From: Streptomyces albus subsp. albus
Lineage (GTDB): Bacteria > Actinomycetota > Actinomycetes > Streptomycetales > Streptomycetaceae
DNA length: 64,000 nucleotides
Assembly (NCBI RefSeq): GCF_000725885.1
Contig: NZ_JODR01000007.1
Coordinates: 62,001-126,000, forward strand
Reading direction: 5' to 3'
Every line of letters begins with the position of its first letter. The stretch's first letter is position 1. The notes beneath the pieces are model-generated. The model did not search any database, had not been told where the DNA came from, and saw only the letters and a list, made by a program, of their open reading frames with translations. Shown here piece by piece: positions 7,200-16,200 of the stretch. Position numbers and translations under genes: made by a program.

Positions 7200-8278
7200 T
7201 TCGGAGAGGCACCACGGTGGGGCTGACGGCAGCACTCTTCCTCACCGTCACGCAGACAGCTCAAGCACTGGATCCGGACCCCGTCGGCAAAGGGGCCGGG
7301 CAGGGAGCTTTTTCCGGCAGCGAGGAGAAGCCGGGGATTTCCGCCGGGGTCTCCCGCATCCGCATAACCGGCGGCAGCTCCAAGGGCGGCGGGAACACCG
7401 TCCAGCTCACTCCGGCGAATCCCGGCTGGAAGGCACCCGCCTGCTGGTACGAGCCGAAGACCTCTCCGAAAGAGCTCAAGGAGAAGATCGAGAGCGCCAA
7501 GCCGAAGAAGCGGAAGCCCGCGAAGAAGACGGGCACCATCTTCGACGATCTCAACGAGACCCACAACAATCTCGCGGACGGTCTCTCCAAGCAGGTGGTC
7601 CGGCTGTACGAGGACTACTACCAGACGGACAAGTACAAGAACTACAACATGGCCAAGCAGGGCAAGGGCATGTTCTGGGAGGGGGTGAAGAACCCCCGGC
7701 GCAAGGACGACCCGGAGGCCGACAAGTGCAGCCGGCACGCCTACTGGGTGGACGAGGGTGACCCCGCCCCGAAGAACGTGCCGCTCGCGGTGAGCCCCAA
7801 GGTGCTGGCCGAGTACGCCTACGAGGAACTGCCGATCCCCCGTACGGAGATATCCCTCAACCCGGAGGGCAAGCAGACGGTCAATCTGGACACCTGGGTG
7901 TGGGCGGACAAGGGGAAGTTCAAGCCGGTGAGCGTGACGGCCTCGCTGGACAATCCGGCGATGTCGGCGACGACCACGGCCAAGCCCGTCTCGCTCACGC
8001 TGGAGCCGGGCACGGACGAGGCCAGGACGTTTCCGGCGTCCGGGAAGTGCAAGCTGGGCGAGCCGTACTCGGCGGGCAGGAAGGACGAGACGCCGCCGTG
8101 CGGGGTGCGCTATCTGCGGGCGACTAGCGGCAACGGCGCGTACCCGTTGAAGGCGACCCTCACCTGGGAGATCTCCTGGACGAGCACGGACGGCCCCGGC
8201 GGCGAGCTGCCCGCCGGCTCGTTCAGCACGACCCATGACGTCACCGTCAGGGAGATCCAGTCCGTGGTGCGGGACTGA
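7187..8278 (+). CDS. Secreted protein of unknown function
   Basis: A 363-aa protein with a Sec signal peptide (RRGTTVGLTAALFLTVTQ then AQA as a likely cleavage site near residue 27). The mature part begins with a Gly/Ser-rich stretch, then a Lys-rich segment (SAKPKKRKPAKKTG), an aromatic region (YEDYYQTDKYKNYN), and a C-terminal half rich in short beta-strand-like segments with a CKLGE/PPCGV Cys pair. I cannot assign a family; related Streptomyces proteins are annotated as hypothetical. The ATG at 7187 overlaps the lipoprotein stop. Its tight linkage to the lipoprotein suggests the two meet at the cell surface. A strong terminator follows, so the next two genes need their own promoter. Confidence 0.75.
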   Translation: MHELIRRGTTVGLTAALFLTVTQTAQALDPDPVGKGAGQGAFSGSEEKPGISAGVSRIRITGGSSKGGGNTVQLTPANPGWKAPACWYEPKTSPKELKEKIESAKPKKRKPAKKTGTIFDDLNETHNNLADGLSKQVVRLYEDYYQTDKYKNYNMAKQGKGMFWEGVKNPRRKDDPEADKCSRHAYWVDEGDPAPKNVPLAVSPKVLAEYAYEELPIPRTEISLNPEGKQTVNLDTWVWADKGKFKPVSVTASLDNPAMSATTTAKPVSLTLEPGTDEARTFPASGKCKLGEPYSAGRKDETPPCGVRYLRATSGNGAYPLKATLTWEISWTSTDGPGGELPAGSFSTTHDVTVREIQSVVRD

Positions 8279-8286
8279 GCTTCTTT

Positions 8287-8324
8287 CACCGGGGGCTGCC
8301 GGCAGACGCCGGCAGCCCCCGGTG
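8287..8324 (+). terminator. 17-bp perfect hairpin terminator
   Basis: CACCGGGGGCTGCCGGC (8287-8303) and GCCGGCAGCCCCCGGTG (8308-8324) are exact reverse complements with a 4-base AGAC loop, 9 bases after the stop at 8278. Streptomyces terminators often lack a U-run, and this one does. Confidence 0.88.
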
Positions 8325-8435
8325 CATGCCCACAACCGGAAGGCCGCCATTCCAGTTCGTAATCATCGCCGCACGCAGCGTGGCCATGACTGCTAGTGTC
8401 CCTCCCGCTAACAGCACGTAGCTGGGGGGAATGCA

Positions 8436-8930
8436 ATGTCGTTCGCGAACGACTGGGAGCAGCTCAAGAAGGACGCAGGGCAAAGCTCGACCCACATGCA
8501 GCTGAACCAAGCTCCGGACGGGAGCTTCCGTCCGGGCCGGGGCGGCTCGTCACCGAGCGGAGACCTGCAAGTCAGCCAGAAGGATCTGGCAGCTGTCGGC
8601 AACGAGGCGTACAAGATCTACCACCGCCTCAAGAAGGACGGCAGCCACGCTCACGCGAGTACCGATGCGGCGAAGACCTCTCTGTCGGGTGACTTCGAAC
8701 TGGCCGCGGCACTCGGGCACGTCAACGCACGCTGGGAAAGCCAGTTGCAGACCGTGCTCGACGCATGCGCCCACATCTCGAACCACCTCGACTACACGCG
8801 GAAGGCACACGCGGGCGACGAGGAGTGGATTCGCGTCCAGATCAGCAAGATCGCCGAACTGGACAAGGGCTTCGACGAGAGCACCCGGCCGCAGCCGCGC
8901 TCCGGGCGGCCCTCGGGCGGTGGGGCCTGA
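8436..8930 (+). CDS. Small helical protein, WXG100-like partner of the DUF6571-like protein
   Basis: A 164-aa protein with no signal peptide. After about 45 disordered residues comes a helical stretch (VSQKDLAAVGNEAYKIYHRL) and a second pair of helices carrying RWESQLQTVLDACAHI, whose lone Trp in a turn between amphipathic helices resembles ESX/WXG100 secreted proteins without being a strict WxG match. The family is a guess from shape and context. The TGA at 8928-8930 overlaps the next ATG by one base, so both are made together. GGGGGGA lies 7 bases before the ATG, and a TAGTGT -10-like box at about 8394 fits a new promoter after the terminator at 8287-8324. Confidence 0.65.
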   Translation: MSFANDWEQLKKDAGQSSTHMQLNQAPDGSFRPGRGGSSPSGDLQVSQKDLAAVGNEAYKIYHRLKKDGSHAHASTDAAKTSLSGDFELAAALGHVNARWESQLQTVLDACAHISNHLDYTRKAHAGDEEWIRVQISKIAELDKGFDESTRPQPRSGRPSGGGA

Positions 8931-11125
8931 TGGACCTCGAGGCACTGCGGGACGCGAAGTTCAAAGCCCTGGGCGAAGCCGTCACCGACTGGCGTCAGAT
9001 GCGGGACAAACTCAAAACCCTCGCTTCCGACGCCCGGAGAGAGTTACGCACCCGCGCCGACAGGGCGAACTGGAAGGGCGTGAACTCGGATGTGACGCGC
9101 CCGTTCATCGACAAGACGGTCGGCGAGATCGAAGACGCCCGGACCCAGGCCGAGACCATCCACAACATCCTCAAGGACACCTGCGCCGAGCTGACCCGCT
9201 ACCGCGACTCCCTGGAATTCAAGCTGCTCGAAGCCGACGCGCAGCACATCCGGGTCAGGGACACAGGGAACGGCTCGTTCGAAGTCCGGGCCAAAGACGG
9301 GGCGGACGTTCCGCTGCCGACCCTCGACCGCTTCCGGGACGACATCGCCGACCTGTTGAAGAAGGCCACCACGTCGGACCACAGCGCGAAGGAAGCGCTC
9401 TGCGCTCTCGTCGACCAGAGCAAGTACGGCTTCTCGGACGCGCGCTACAAGGACCGGGACGAAGCCGCGAAGGCACTGCGGGAGGGCGAACGGGCCGCCG
9501 CACTGGCCAAGGACCCCACGAAGGCCGACGAACTGAACCGGCTGCTGAAGAAGCATCGCGGCGACAGCCTGTTCGCCGAGCGGTTCGCCACGAAACTCGG
9601 GCCGGACGGAACCTTGGCCTTCTGGGCGGGAGCCAGCGGCCCCGACGGCCCCGAACCGGCGGTGCAGAAAGCCCTTCAGAAGAACATCAGCACGACGCTC
9701 GCCCTGGCGACCCAGTCCGACAGCCCGGCGATGGAGCGCTGGGAGAGAAACCTGATCAAGGCCGGGCCGGGAGCCGTCGGCGGCGAGCCGGGCGGCCCGG
9801 TCGGGTTCCAGGTGATGAGCAACCTCATGCGCACCGGCGACTACGACGACACGTTCCTCAACAAGTACGGGACCGCGCTGGTCGCCGAGGACAGACGCCG
9901 CAGCCACAACGGCGAGGACCCCGGCTGGGACACGGACAGTTCCCACGGCCTCAACCCGAACGGTCCGGACGGCGGTCTCGACCCCATGACGGGCTATATG
10001 AAAGCGCTCGCCCACAGCCCGGACGCCGCGACCGAATTCCTCAACGGCGACCACGAAGGCCCGAGGAGCCCCAGCCACACGCCCGACCGGACGAATTTCG
10101 ACTACCTCTTCAAGGACCGTGAGTGGCCGAAGGACTACGGCCCCGGAGGCAAAGAGCTGCACACCGGCAAGAACTACCTGGCACAAGCCATCGCCGCCGG
10201 CGCGACGGGAACGCCCGCCGGCGAGCCGATCCCCAAGAACCTGCCGCCCCACACCGAGGACCAGGCCCGTCTCTTCGAGGACGTCGTCAAGACCGTCTCC
10301 AAGGACAACAAACAGCTGGCGGACAACGGATACATGTCCGACAGCTTCGGCAAGATGACGGCGCACTACCTGCCGGACATCAACCGCGCTCTGGCCAACG
10401 ATCCACTCGGGGACACCCCCAAGCTGTACCCGATCTCGGGGGCACAGGCGGACCTCTCAAAACGAGACGCCACGCGGTTTTTGTTCACCCTGGGGCAGAA
10501 CCCCGAGGGATACGCGATGGTCCAACTGGGTCAGAAACAGTACGCCGCCAACCTCATGGACTATCACTTGAACCCCGATCTTCCTGCCGACCAGCGGCTC
10601 ATCCAGACGTCCGATTCGCCCCAGGAAGCCGTTCGCCGGATCGCCGAGCAATCCGGGCAGGTTGGCGGAACCCTGGCAGCCGGCCGGGAGGAAGCGGTGC
10701 TGGGAAAGGCCAAGGAGGACGACGAGTCTTTCACCCACTCTTTGGCACAGGGAAAGAACTTCGTGTCCGGCGCCATCGGGACCGGCATCGGCGTGGGAAC
10801 CTCCTTCGTCGGCAGCCCGGCTGTCGGGGCCGCCACGGGGGCAACGGCCTCAACCGTGAGCAGCATGGTCCTGGAAGAGATCTTCGAAGCCAACGAGACG
10901 AAGAATCAGGAAAATGTCGGCTACATCGCAGGCGGTAAGTGGGAGTCGACCCAGGACGACCACTCGGAGATCCATCAGCGTGCCGCCATTCTGGCTGCTC
11001 GCGCCCACAAATCGCCCTACGAAGCCGACGTGGCCGACTGGGCACAAGATGGCACGGGGGACGGATTCCAGAGGGCGCATTCGGACGTCGAGGAGATGAC
11101 GCGTGACATCCGAACGGACGGTTAG
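8930..11125 (+). CDS. DUF6571-like large protein (731 aa), possible exported effector
   Basis: The N-terminus (MDLEALRDAKFKALGEAVTD, with ANWKGVNSDVTRPF soon after) matches the opening of the Streptomyces DUF6571 family as I remember it; it forms about 110 residues of helices like an LXG/WXG domain. The middle is helical and charged. Near the C-terminus, residues about 610-650, is a glycine-zipper segment (SGAIGTGIGVGTSFVGSPAV then GAATGATAS) that could insert into a membrane. No catalytic motif was found. There is no Sec signal, so if exported it would need a type VII-like route using the N-terminal helices and the 8436 partner. The ATG overlaps the previous stop; the end overlaps the next lipoprotein gene by 23 bases. 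Function unknown. Confidence 0.65.
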   Translation: MDLEALRDAKFKALGEAVTDWRQMRDKLKTLASDARRELRTRADRANWKGVNSDVTRPFIDKTVGEIEDARTQAETIHNILKDTCAELTRYRDSLEFKLLEADAQHIRVRDTGNGSFEVRAKDGADVPLPTLDRFRDDIADLLKKATTSDHSAKEALCALVDQSKYGFSDARYKDRDEAAKALREGERAAALAKDPTKADELNRLLKKHRGDSLFAERFATKLGPDGTLAFWAGASGPDGPEPAVQKALQKNISTTLALATQSDSPAMERWERNLIKAGPGAVGGEPGGPVGFQVMSNLMRTGDYDDTFLNKYGTALVAEDRRRSHNGEDPGWDTDSSHGLNPNGPDGGLDPMTGYMKALAHSPDAATEFLNGDHEGPRSPSHTPDRTNFDYLFKDREWPKDYGPGGKELHTGKNYLAQAIAAGATGTPAGEPIPKNLPPHTEDQARLFEDVVKTVSKDNKQLADNGYMSDSFGKMTAHYLPDINRALANDPLGDTPKLYPISGAQADLSKRDATRFLFTLGQNPEGYAMVQLGQKQYAANLMDYHLNPDLPADQRLIQTSDSPQEAVRRIAEQSGQVGGTLAAGREEAVLGKAKEDDESFTHSLAQGKNFVSGAIGTGIGVGTSFVGSPAVGAATGATASTVSSMVLEEIFEANETKNQENVGYIAGGKWESTQDDHSEIHQRAAILAARAHKSPYEADVADWAQDGTGDGFQRAHSDVEEMTRDIRTDG

Positions 11126-11639
11126 AGGAAGTACGGTCGCCCTCATCCTGTGTGCTGCCGCGCTCAGCGCAGGATGCGGTACCGACGAGAAAAAAGAGTA
11201 TGCCGTTCCCGGCTCACTGTGCGGGGTGAAGGTCTCGGCAAGACTTCTCTCCCCTCTCCTTCCTCCAGGGAAGTCTGTGAAGCTGGATCGCGAAGACACG
11301 CTGCTGAACCATGGCAACATCCACTGCAACGTCATAGTCGACGGGAAGACAGTCTTCATCGCCACTCAGACCTGGCGGGACAGAGGAAACAGCGCCTTGT
11401 CGATGGCCATGATCCAGCCCGAGATGGAACCCGAGATACTGCATGGAGGCTGGCACTTCCAGTACTCGGAGAAAGGGGCCGCGATGAGAGTCGACTGCCG
11501 CACCCCCAAGAAGCCCGGTCGCGACCTCTTCGCCATCCCCCGCATCCCAGGCCCACAGAAGCCTGACGTCGCGGACGTCAAGGCATTCACCAAGAATTAC
11601 GCGAAGGGCGTTGCCCAGTCCGATCAGTGCAGGAGGTAG
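11103..11639 (+). CDS. Putative lipoprotein, last gene of the module
   Basis: A 178-aa product starting at GTG 11103, inside the end of the DUF6571-like gene, with GAGGAG upstream. The signal (STVALILCAAALSAGC) ends in a lipobox LSAGC with Cys at residue 25. The mature domain has three or four Cys (SLCGV, IHCNV, VDCRT, DQCRR) that could form two disulfides, and beta-strand-like segments; the overall pattern resembles small DUF3558-type actinobacterial lipoproteins, but I cannot confirm that. Translation coupling to the large protein suggests a direct partnership, for example surface receptor or immunity protein; this is inference. Two hairpins follow at once. Confidence 0.72.
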   Translation: MTSERTVRGSTVALILCAAALSAGCGTDEKKEYAVPGSLCGVKVSARLLSPLLPPGKSVKLDREDTLLNHGNIHCNVIVDGKTVFIATQTWRDRGNSALSMAMIQPEMEPEILHGGWHFQYSEKGAAMRVDCRTPKKPGRDLFAIPRIPGPQKPDVADVKAFTKNYAKGVAQSDQCRR

Positions 11640-11658
11640 CCGCGTCGGCAGCGGCTAC
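11636..11658 (+). terminator. Short hairpin overlapping the lipoprotein stop
   Basis: GTAGCCGC (11636-11643) and GCGGCTAC (11651-11658) are exact 8-bp arms with a 7-base loop; the first arm contains the TAG stop at 11637-11639. It forms the first half of a tandem terminator with 11670-11713. Confidence 0.6.
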
Positions 11659-11669
11659 CGAAAACGCGC

Positions 11670-11713
11670 CACGGCGCCTGCCGAAACCCGGTCGGGGACT
11701 GGCAGGCGCCGTG
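11670..11713. terminator. 13-bp perfect hairpin between convergent genes
   Basis: CACGGCGCCTGCC (11670-11682) and GGCAGGCGCCGTG (11701-11713) are exact reverse complements with an 18-base loop. It lies between the plus-strand lipoprotein and the minus-strand gltD and can serve both directions. Confidence 0.8.
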
Positions 11714-11735
11714 TGTGTCCGTACGCCCTTGTACG

Positions 11736-11774
11736 GAAGTACCGAAGACCGAAGTACCGAAGTACCGAAGTACC
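11736..11774. repeat. Tandem GAAGTACC repeats downstream of gltD
   Basis: GAAGTACC occurs at 11736-11743, 11751-11758, 11759-11766 and 11767-11774, with a degenerate GAAGACC at 11744-11750. It sits between the terminator and the gltD stop. No function is evident. Confidence 0.75.
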
Positions 11775-11783
11775 AGAGAAGGC

Positions 11784-13250
11784 TCAGACCGTCAGTGCCC
11801 GGTCCGTGGGGCGGATCGGGGCGGGAAGGGTGCTGGCCTCGCCGGTGAGGTAACGGTCCACCGCCTTGGCGGCGGAACGGCCCTCCGCGATGGCCCAGAC
11901 GATGAGCGACTGGCCGCGCCCGGCGTCCCCGGCGACGAAGACGCCGGGGACGTTCGTGGCGTAGTCGCCGTCGCGGGCGACGTTGCCCCGCGCGTCGAGT
12001 TCGACGCCGAACTGTTCGACCAGACCGTTCTCCCGGTCGACGCCGGTGAAGCCCATGGCGAGGGTGACCAGTTGGGCGGGGATGCGGCGCTCCGTACCGG
12101 GCTTGGGCACCGGCTTGCCGTCCGTCATCTCGACCTCCACCAGGTGGAGCCACTGGACGTTGCCGTCCTCGTCGCCCTCGAAGTGGGTGGTGTTGACGGA
12201 GTACACCCTCTCGCCGCCCTCCTCGTGGGCGGAGGTCACCTTGTAGAGCAGGGGGAAGGTGGGCCAGGGGTGGCGGGCCGGGTCCCGCTCCTCGCCCGGC
12301 CTGGGCATGATCTCCAGCTGGGTGACGGACGCGGCGCCCTGCCGGTGCGCGGTGCCGACGCAGTCGGCGCCGGTGTCGCCGCCGCCGATGACGACGACGT
12401 GCTTGCCCGCGGCGGAGATCGGCGGCTCCACGTAGTCGCCCTCCTGCACCTTGTTGGCCAGCGGCAGGTACTCCATGGCCTGGTGGACGCCGTTGAGTTC
12501 GCGGCCGGGTACGGGCAGGTCGCGCGGTGTGGTGGCGCCGGCGGCGATGACGACCGCGTCGTACCGCTTGCGCAGCTTCCGCGCGTCGATGTCGCGGCCG
12601 ATCTCCACTCCGGTGCGGAACTTGGTGCCCTCGGCGCGCATCTGCTCGATGCGCCGGTTGATGTGCCGCTTCTCCATCTTGAACTCGGGGATGCCGTAGC
12701 GCAGCAGTCCGCCGATGCGGTCGGCGCGTTCGTAGACGGCGACGGTGTGGCCGGCGCGGGTCAGCTGCTGGGCGGCGGCCAGACCGGAGGGGCCCGAGCC
12801 GATGACGGCCACGGTCTTGCCGGACAGCCGCTCGGGCGGCTGGGGGGTGACGCCGCCGGTCTCCCACGCCTTGTCGATGATGGAGACCTCGACGTTCTTG
12901 ATGGTGACCGGCGGCTGGTTGATGCCCAGGACGCACGCCGACTCGCAGGGCGCGGGGCACAGCCGCCCGGTGAACTCCGGGAAATTGTTGGTGGCGTGCA
13001 GCCGTTCGGCCGCCGCCGTCCAGTCGCCGCGGTAGGCGTAGTCGTTCCACTCGGGGATGAGGTTGCCCAGCGGGCAGCCGTTGTGGCAGAAGGGGATGCC
13101 GCAGTCCATGCAGCGCCCGGCCTGCTTGCTGATGATGGGCAGCAGGGCGCCGGGGACGTATACCTCGTTCCAGTCCTTGACGCGTTCTTCGACCGGGCGG
13201 GTGGGTGCGACCTCGCGGTCGGTGGTCAGGAAGCCCTTGGGGTCAGCCAT
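11784..13250 (-). CDS. gltD: Glutamate synthase, small subunit
   Basis: The 488-aa protein is the NADPH-oxidising beta subunit of glutamate synthase. It has the N-terminal Cys clusters for the 4Fe-4S centres ([17 protein letters not shown] and CPAPCESAC), an FAD motif ([15 protein letters not shown]) and an NADPH motif ([13 protein letters not shown]), and ends with the usual [21 protein letters not shown] contact. Electrons from NADPH pass to the large subunit to reduce glutamine plus 2-oxoglutarate to two glutamates. The ATG at 13250 lies inside the end of gltB (8-base overlap) with GGAGGCGG upstream, so it is translationally coupled. It is the last gene of the pair. Confidence 0.97.
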   Translation of the reverse strand: MADPKGFLTTDREVAPTRPVEERVKDWNEVYVPGALLPIISKQAGRCMDCGIPFCHNGCPLGNLIPEWNDYAYRGDWTAAAERLHATNNFPEFTGRLCPAPCESACVLGINQPPVTIKNVEVSIIDKAWETGGVTPQPPERLSGKTVAVIGSGPSGLAAAQQLTRAGHTVAVYERADRIGGLLRYGIPEFKMEKRHINRRIEQMRAEGTKFRTGVEIGRDIDARKLRKRYDAVVIAAGATTPRDLPVPGRELNGVHQAMEYLPLANKVQEGDYVEPPISAAGKHVVVIGGGDTGADCVGTAHRQGAASVTQLEIMPRPGEERDPARHPWPTFPLLYKVTSAHEEGGERVYSVNTTHFEGDEDGNVQWLHLVEVEMTDGKPVPKPGTERRIPAQLVTLAMGFTGVDRENGLVEQFGVELDARGNVARDGDYATNVPGVFVAGDAGRGQSLIVWAIAEGRSAAKAVDRYLTGEASTLPAPIRPTDRALTV

Positions 13251-16200
13251 GGGTCGCCGCCTCCATCATCTTCTCGTGGGTCTCGGTCTCGCTGAGTCCC
13301 GCTCGCTCGGCGGCGTCCTTGGCGGCGAGCACGGCCTTGTACGTCGCGGGGAGGACCTTGCGGAAGCGGCGTGCGGCTCCTTCGGGTCCGTCCCAGTCGG
13401 CGAGGAGGGCGGCGGCCACGGTGGAGCCGGTCTCCTCCTGGTGGCGGCGCACGACCTCGTGCAGCCACGTCCTGTCCTCGTCGGTGAGGTCCTCGACGGC
13501 GCCGCGCAGCCCGGCGTTGACGTGCCCCGGGTCGAGGTCGACGACGTAGGCGACGCCGCCGGACATGCCGGCGCCGAAGTTGCGGCCGGTGGAGCCCAGG
13601 ACGACGGCCGCGCCGCCGGTCATGTACTCGCAGCCGTGGTCGCCCACGCCTTCGGAGACGACCAGCGCGCCGGAGTTGCGGACGCAGAAGCGTTCCCCGA
13701 CCCGGCCGCGCAGGAAGATCTCGCCGCCGGTGGCGCCGTAGGCGAGGGTGTTGCCGGCGATGGTCGAGTACTCGGCCAGGTGGTCGGCGCCCCGGTCGGG
13801 GCGGACGATGATCCGGCCGCCGGACAGTCCCTTGCCGACGTAGTCGTTGGCGTCGCCCTCCAGCCGCAGGGTGATGCCGCGCGGGACGAAGGCGCCGAAG
13901 GACTGGCCGGCGGAGCCGGTGAAGGTGAGGTCGATGGTGTCGTCGGGCAGTCCCGCGCCGCCGAACTTCTTGGTGACCTCGTGCCCGAGCATGGTGCCGA
14001 CGGTGCGGTTGGTGTTGCGGATGGCGATCTGGGCGCGGACCGGCTGGGCGGCCTCGGCGGTGTCGGCCTGCAACGCGTCGGCGGCCAGCTTGATCAGCTG
14101 GTTGTCGAGCGCCTTCTCCAGCCCGTGGTCCTGGGCCGTGGCCTGGTGGAGGACGGCGCCGTCGGGCAGTTCGGGCACGTGCAGCAGGGGTGCCAGGTCG
14201 AAGCCCTGGGCCTTCCAGTGGTCCACGGCGCGGGAGGTGTCGAGGAGTTCGGCGTGGCCGACGGCCTCCTCCAGGGTGCGGAAGCCGAGTTCGGCGAGGA
14301 GTTCGCGGACCTCTTCGGCGATGAACTCGAAGAAGTTGACGACGTACTCGGCCTTGCCGCTGTACCGCGAGCGCAGCGTGGGGTTCTGGGTGGCGATACC
14401 GACCGGGCAGGTGTCCAGGTGGCAGACCCGCATCATGACGCAGCCGGAGACGACCAGCGGGGCGGTGGCGAAACCGAACTCCTCGGCGCCCAGCAGCGCG
14501 GCGATCACCACGTCGCGGCCGGTCTTGAGCTGGCCGTCGGTCTGTACGACGATCCGGTCGCGGAGCCCGTTGAGCAGCAGGGTCTGCTGCGTCTCGGCCA
14601 GGCCCAGCTCCCAGGGGCCGCCGGCGTGCTTGAGGGAGGTCAGCGGTGAGGCGCCGGTGCCGCCGTCGTGTCCGGAGATGAGGACGACGTCCGCGTGTGC
14701 CTTGCTCACCCCGGCGGCCACCGTGCCGACGCCGACCTCGCTGACCAGCTTGACGTGGATGCGGGCGGCCGGGTTGGCGTTCTTCAGGTCGTGGATGAGC
14801 TGGGCGAGGTCCTCGATGGAGTAGATGTCGTGGTGCGGCGGCGGTGAGATGAGGCCGACGCCGGGTGTGGAGTGCCGGGTCCTGGCCACCCACGGGTAGA
14901 CCTTGTGGCCGGGCAGCTGGCCGCCCTCGCCGGGCTTGGCGCCCTGCGCCATCTTGATCTGGATGTCGTCGGCGTTGACGAGGTATTCCGAGGTGACGCC
15001 GAACCGGCCGGAGGCCACCTGCTTGATCGCGGAGCGCCGTGCCGGGTCGTACAGCCGCTCGGGGTCCTCGCCGCCCTCGCCGGTGTTGGACTTGCCGCCG
15101 AGCTGGTTCATGGCGATGGCCAGCGTCTCGTGCGCCTCCTGGGAGATGGAGCCGTAGGACATGGCACCGGTGGAGAACCGCTTGACGATCTCGCTGGCGG
15201 GCTCGACCTCCTCGACGGGGATCGAGGGCCGGCCGCTCTTGAAGGAGAACAGGCCGCGCAGCGTCATCAGCCGTTCGGACTGCTCGTCGACGCGCCGGGT
15301 GTACTGCTTGAAGATGTCGTAGCGGCGCTGCCGGGTGGAGTGCTGGAGGCGGAAGACGGTCTCCGGGTCGAACAGGTGCGGTTCGCCCTCGCGCCGCCAC
15401 TGGTACTCGCCGCCGATGTCCAGCGTGCGGTGGGCCGGGGCGATGCCGGAGGCGGGGTACGCCTTGGCGTGGCGGGCGGCGACCTCCTGGGCGATGACGT
15501 CGAGCCCGGCGCCGCCGATCTTGGTGGTCGTGCCGTGGAAGTAGCGGTCCACGAACGCCTGGTCGAGCCCGACCGCCTCGAACACCTGGGCGCCGCGGTA
15601 GGAGGCGACGGTGGAGATGCCCATCTTGGACATCACCTTCAGCACGCCCTTGCCGAGTGCGTAGATCAGGTTGCGGATGGCCTGCTCGGGCGCGAGCTGT
15701 TCCCCGGGCTCCGTGCCGCCGGGGCCCGGCGTGCCGGGGGCGCCCGGGAGGAAGGTGCCGGCGCGGACCAGGTCCTCGACGGACTCCATGGCCAGGTAGG
15801 GGTTGACGGCGGCGGCACCGTAGCCGATGAGCAGTGCCACGTGGTGGACCTCGCGCACGTCACCGGCCTCCACCAGCAGCCCCACCTGGGTGCGCTGCTT
15901 GGTACGGATGAGGTGGTGGTGCACGGCGGAGGTCAGCAGCAGGGACGGGATCGGCGCGTGTTCGGCGTCCGAGTGCCGGTCGGACAGCACGATGAGCCGG
16001 GCTCCGGCCTCGATCGCCGCATCGGCCTCCGCGCAGATCTCCTCGATCCGGGCCGCGAGGCCGTCCCCTCCTTCGGCGACACGGTAGAGCCCGGAGAGCG
16101 TGGCGGACTTGAAGCCCGGCATGTCGCCGTCGGCGTTGGCGTGGATGAGCTTGGCCAGCTCGTCGTTGTCGATGACGGGGAACGGCAGGGTGACGCTGCG

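Noticed and set aside
6546..11639. Prophage or integrated element in the lower-GC module
   Set aside because: No integrase, transposase, attachment-site repeats or tRNA gene border it; the bias is mild.
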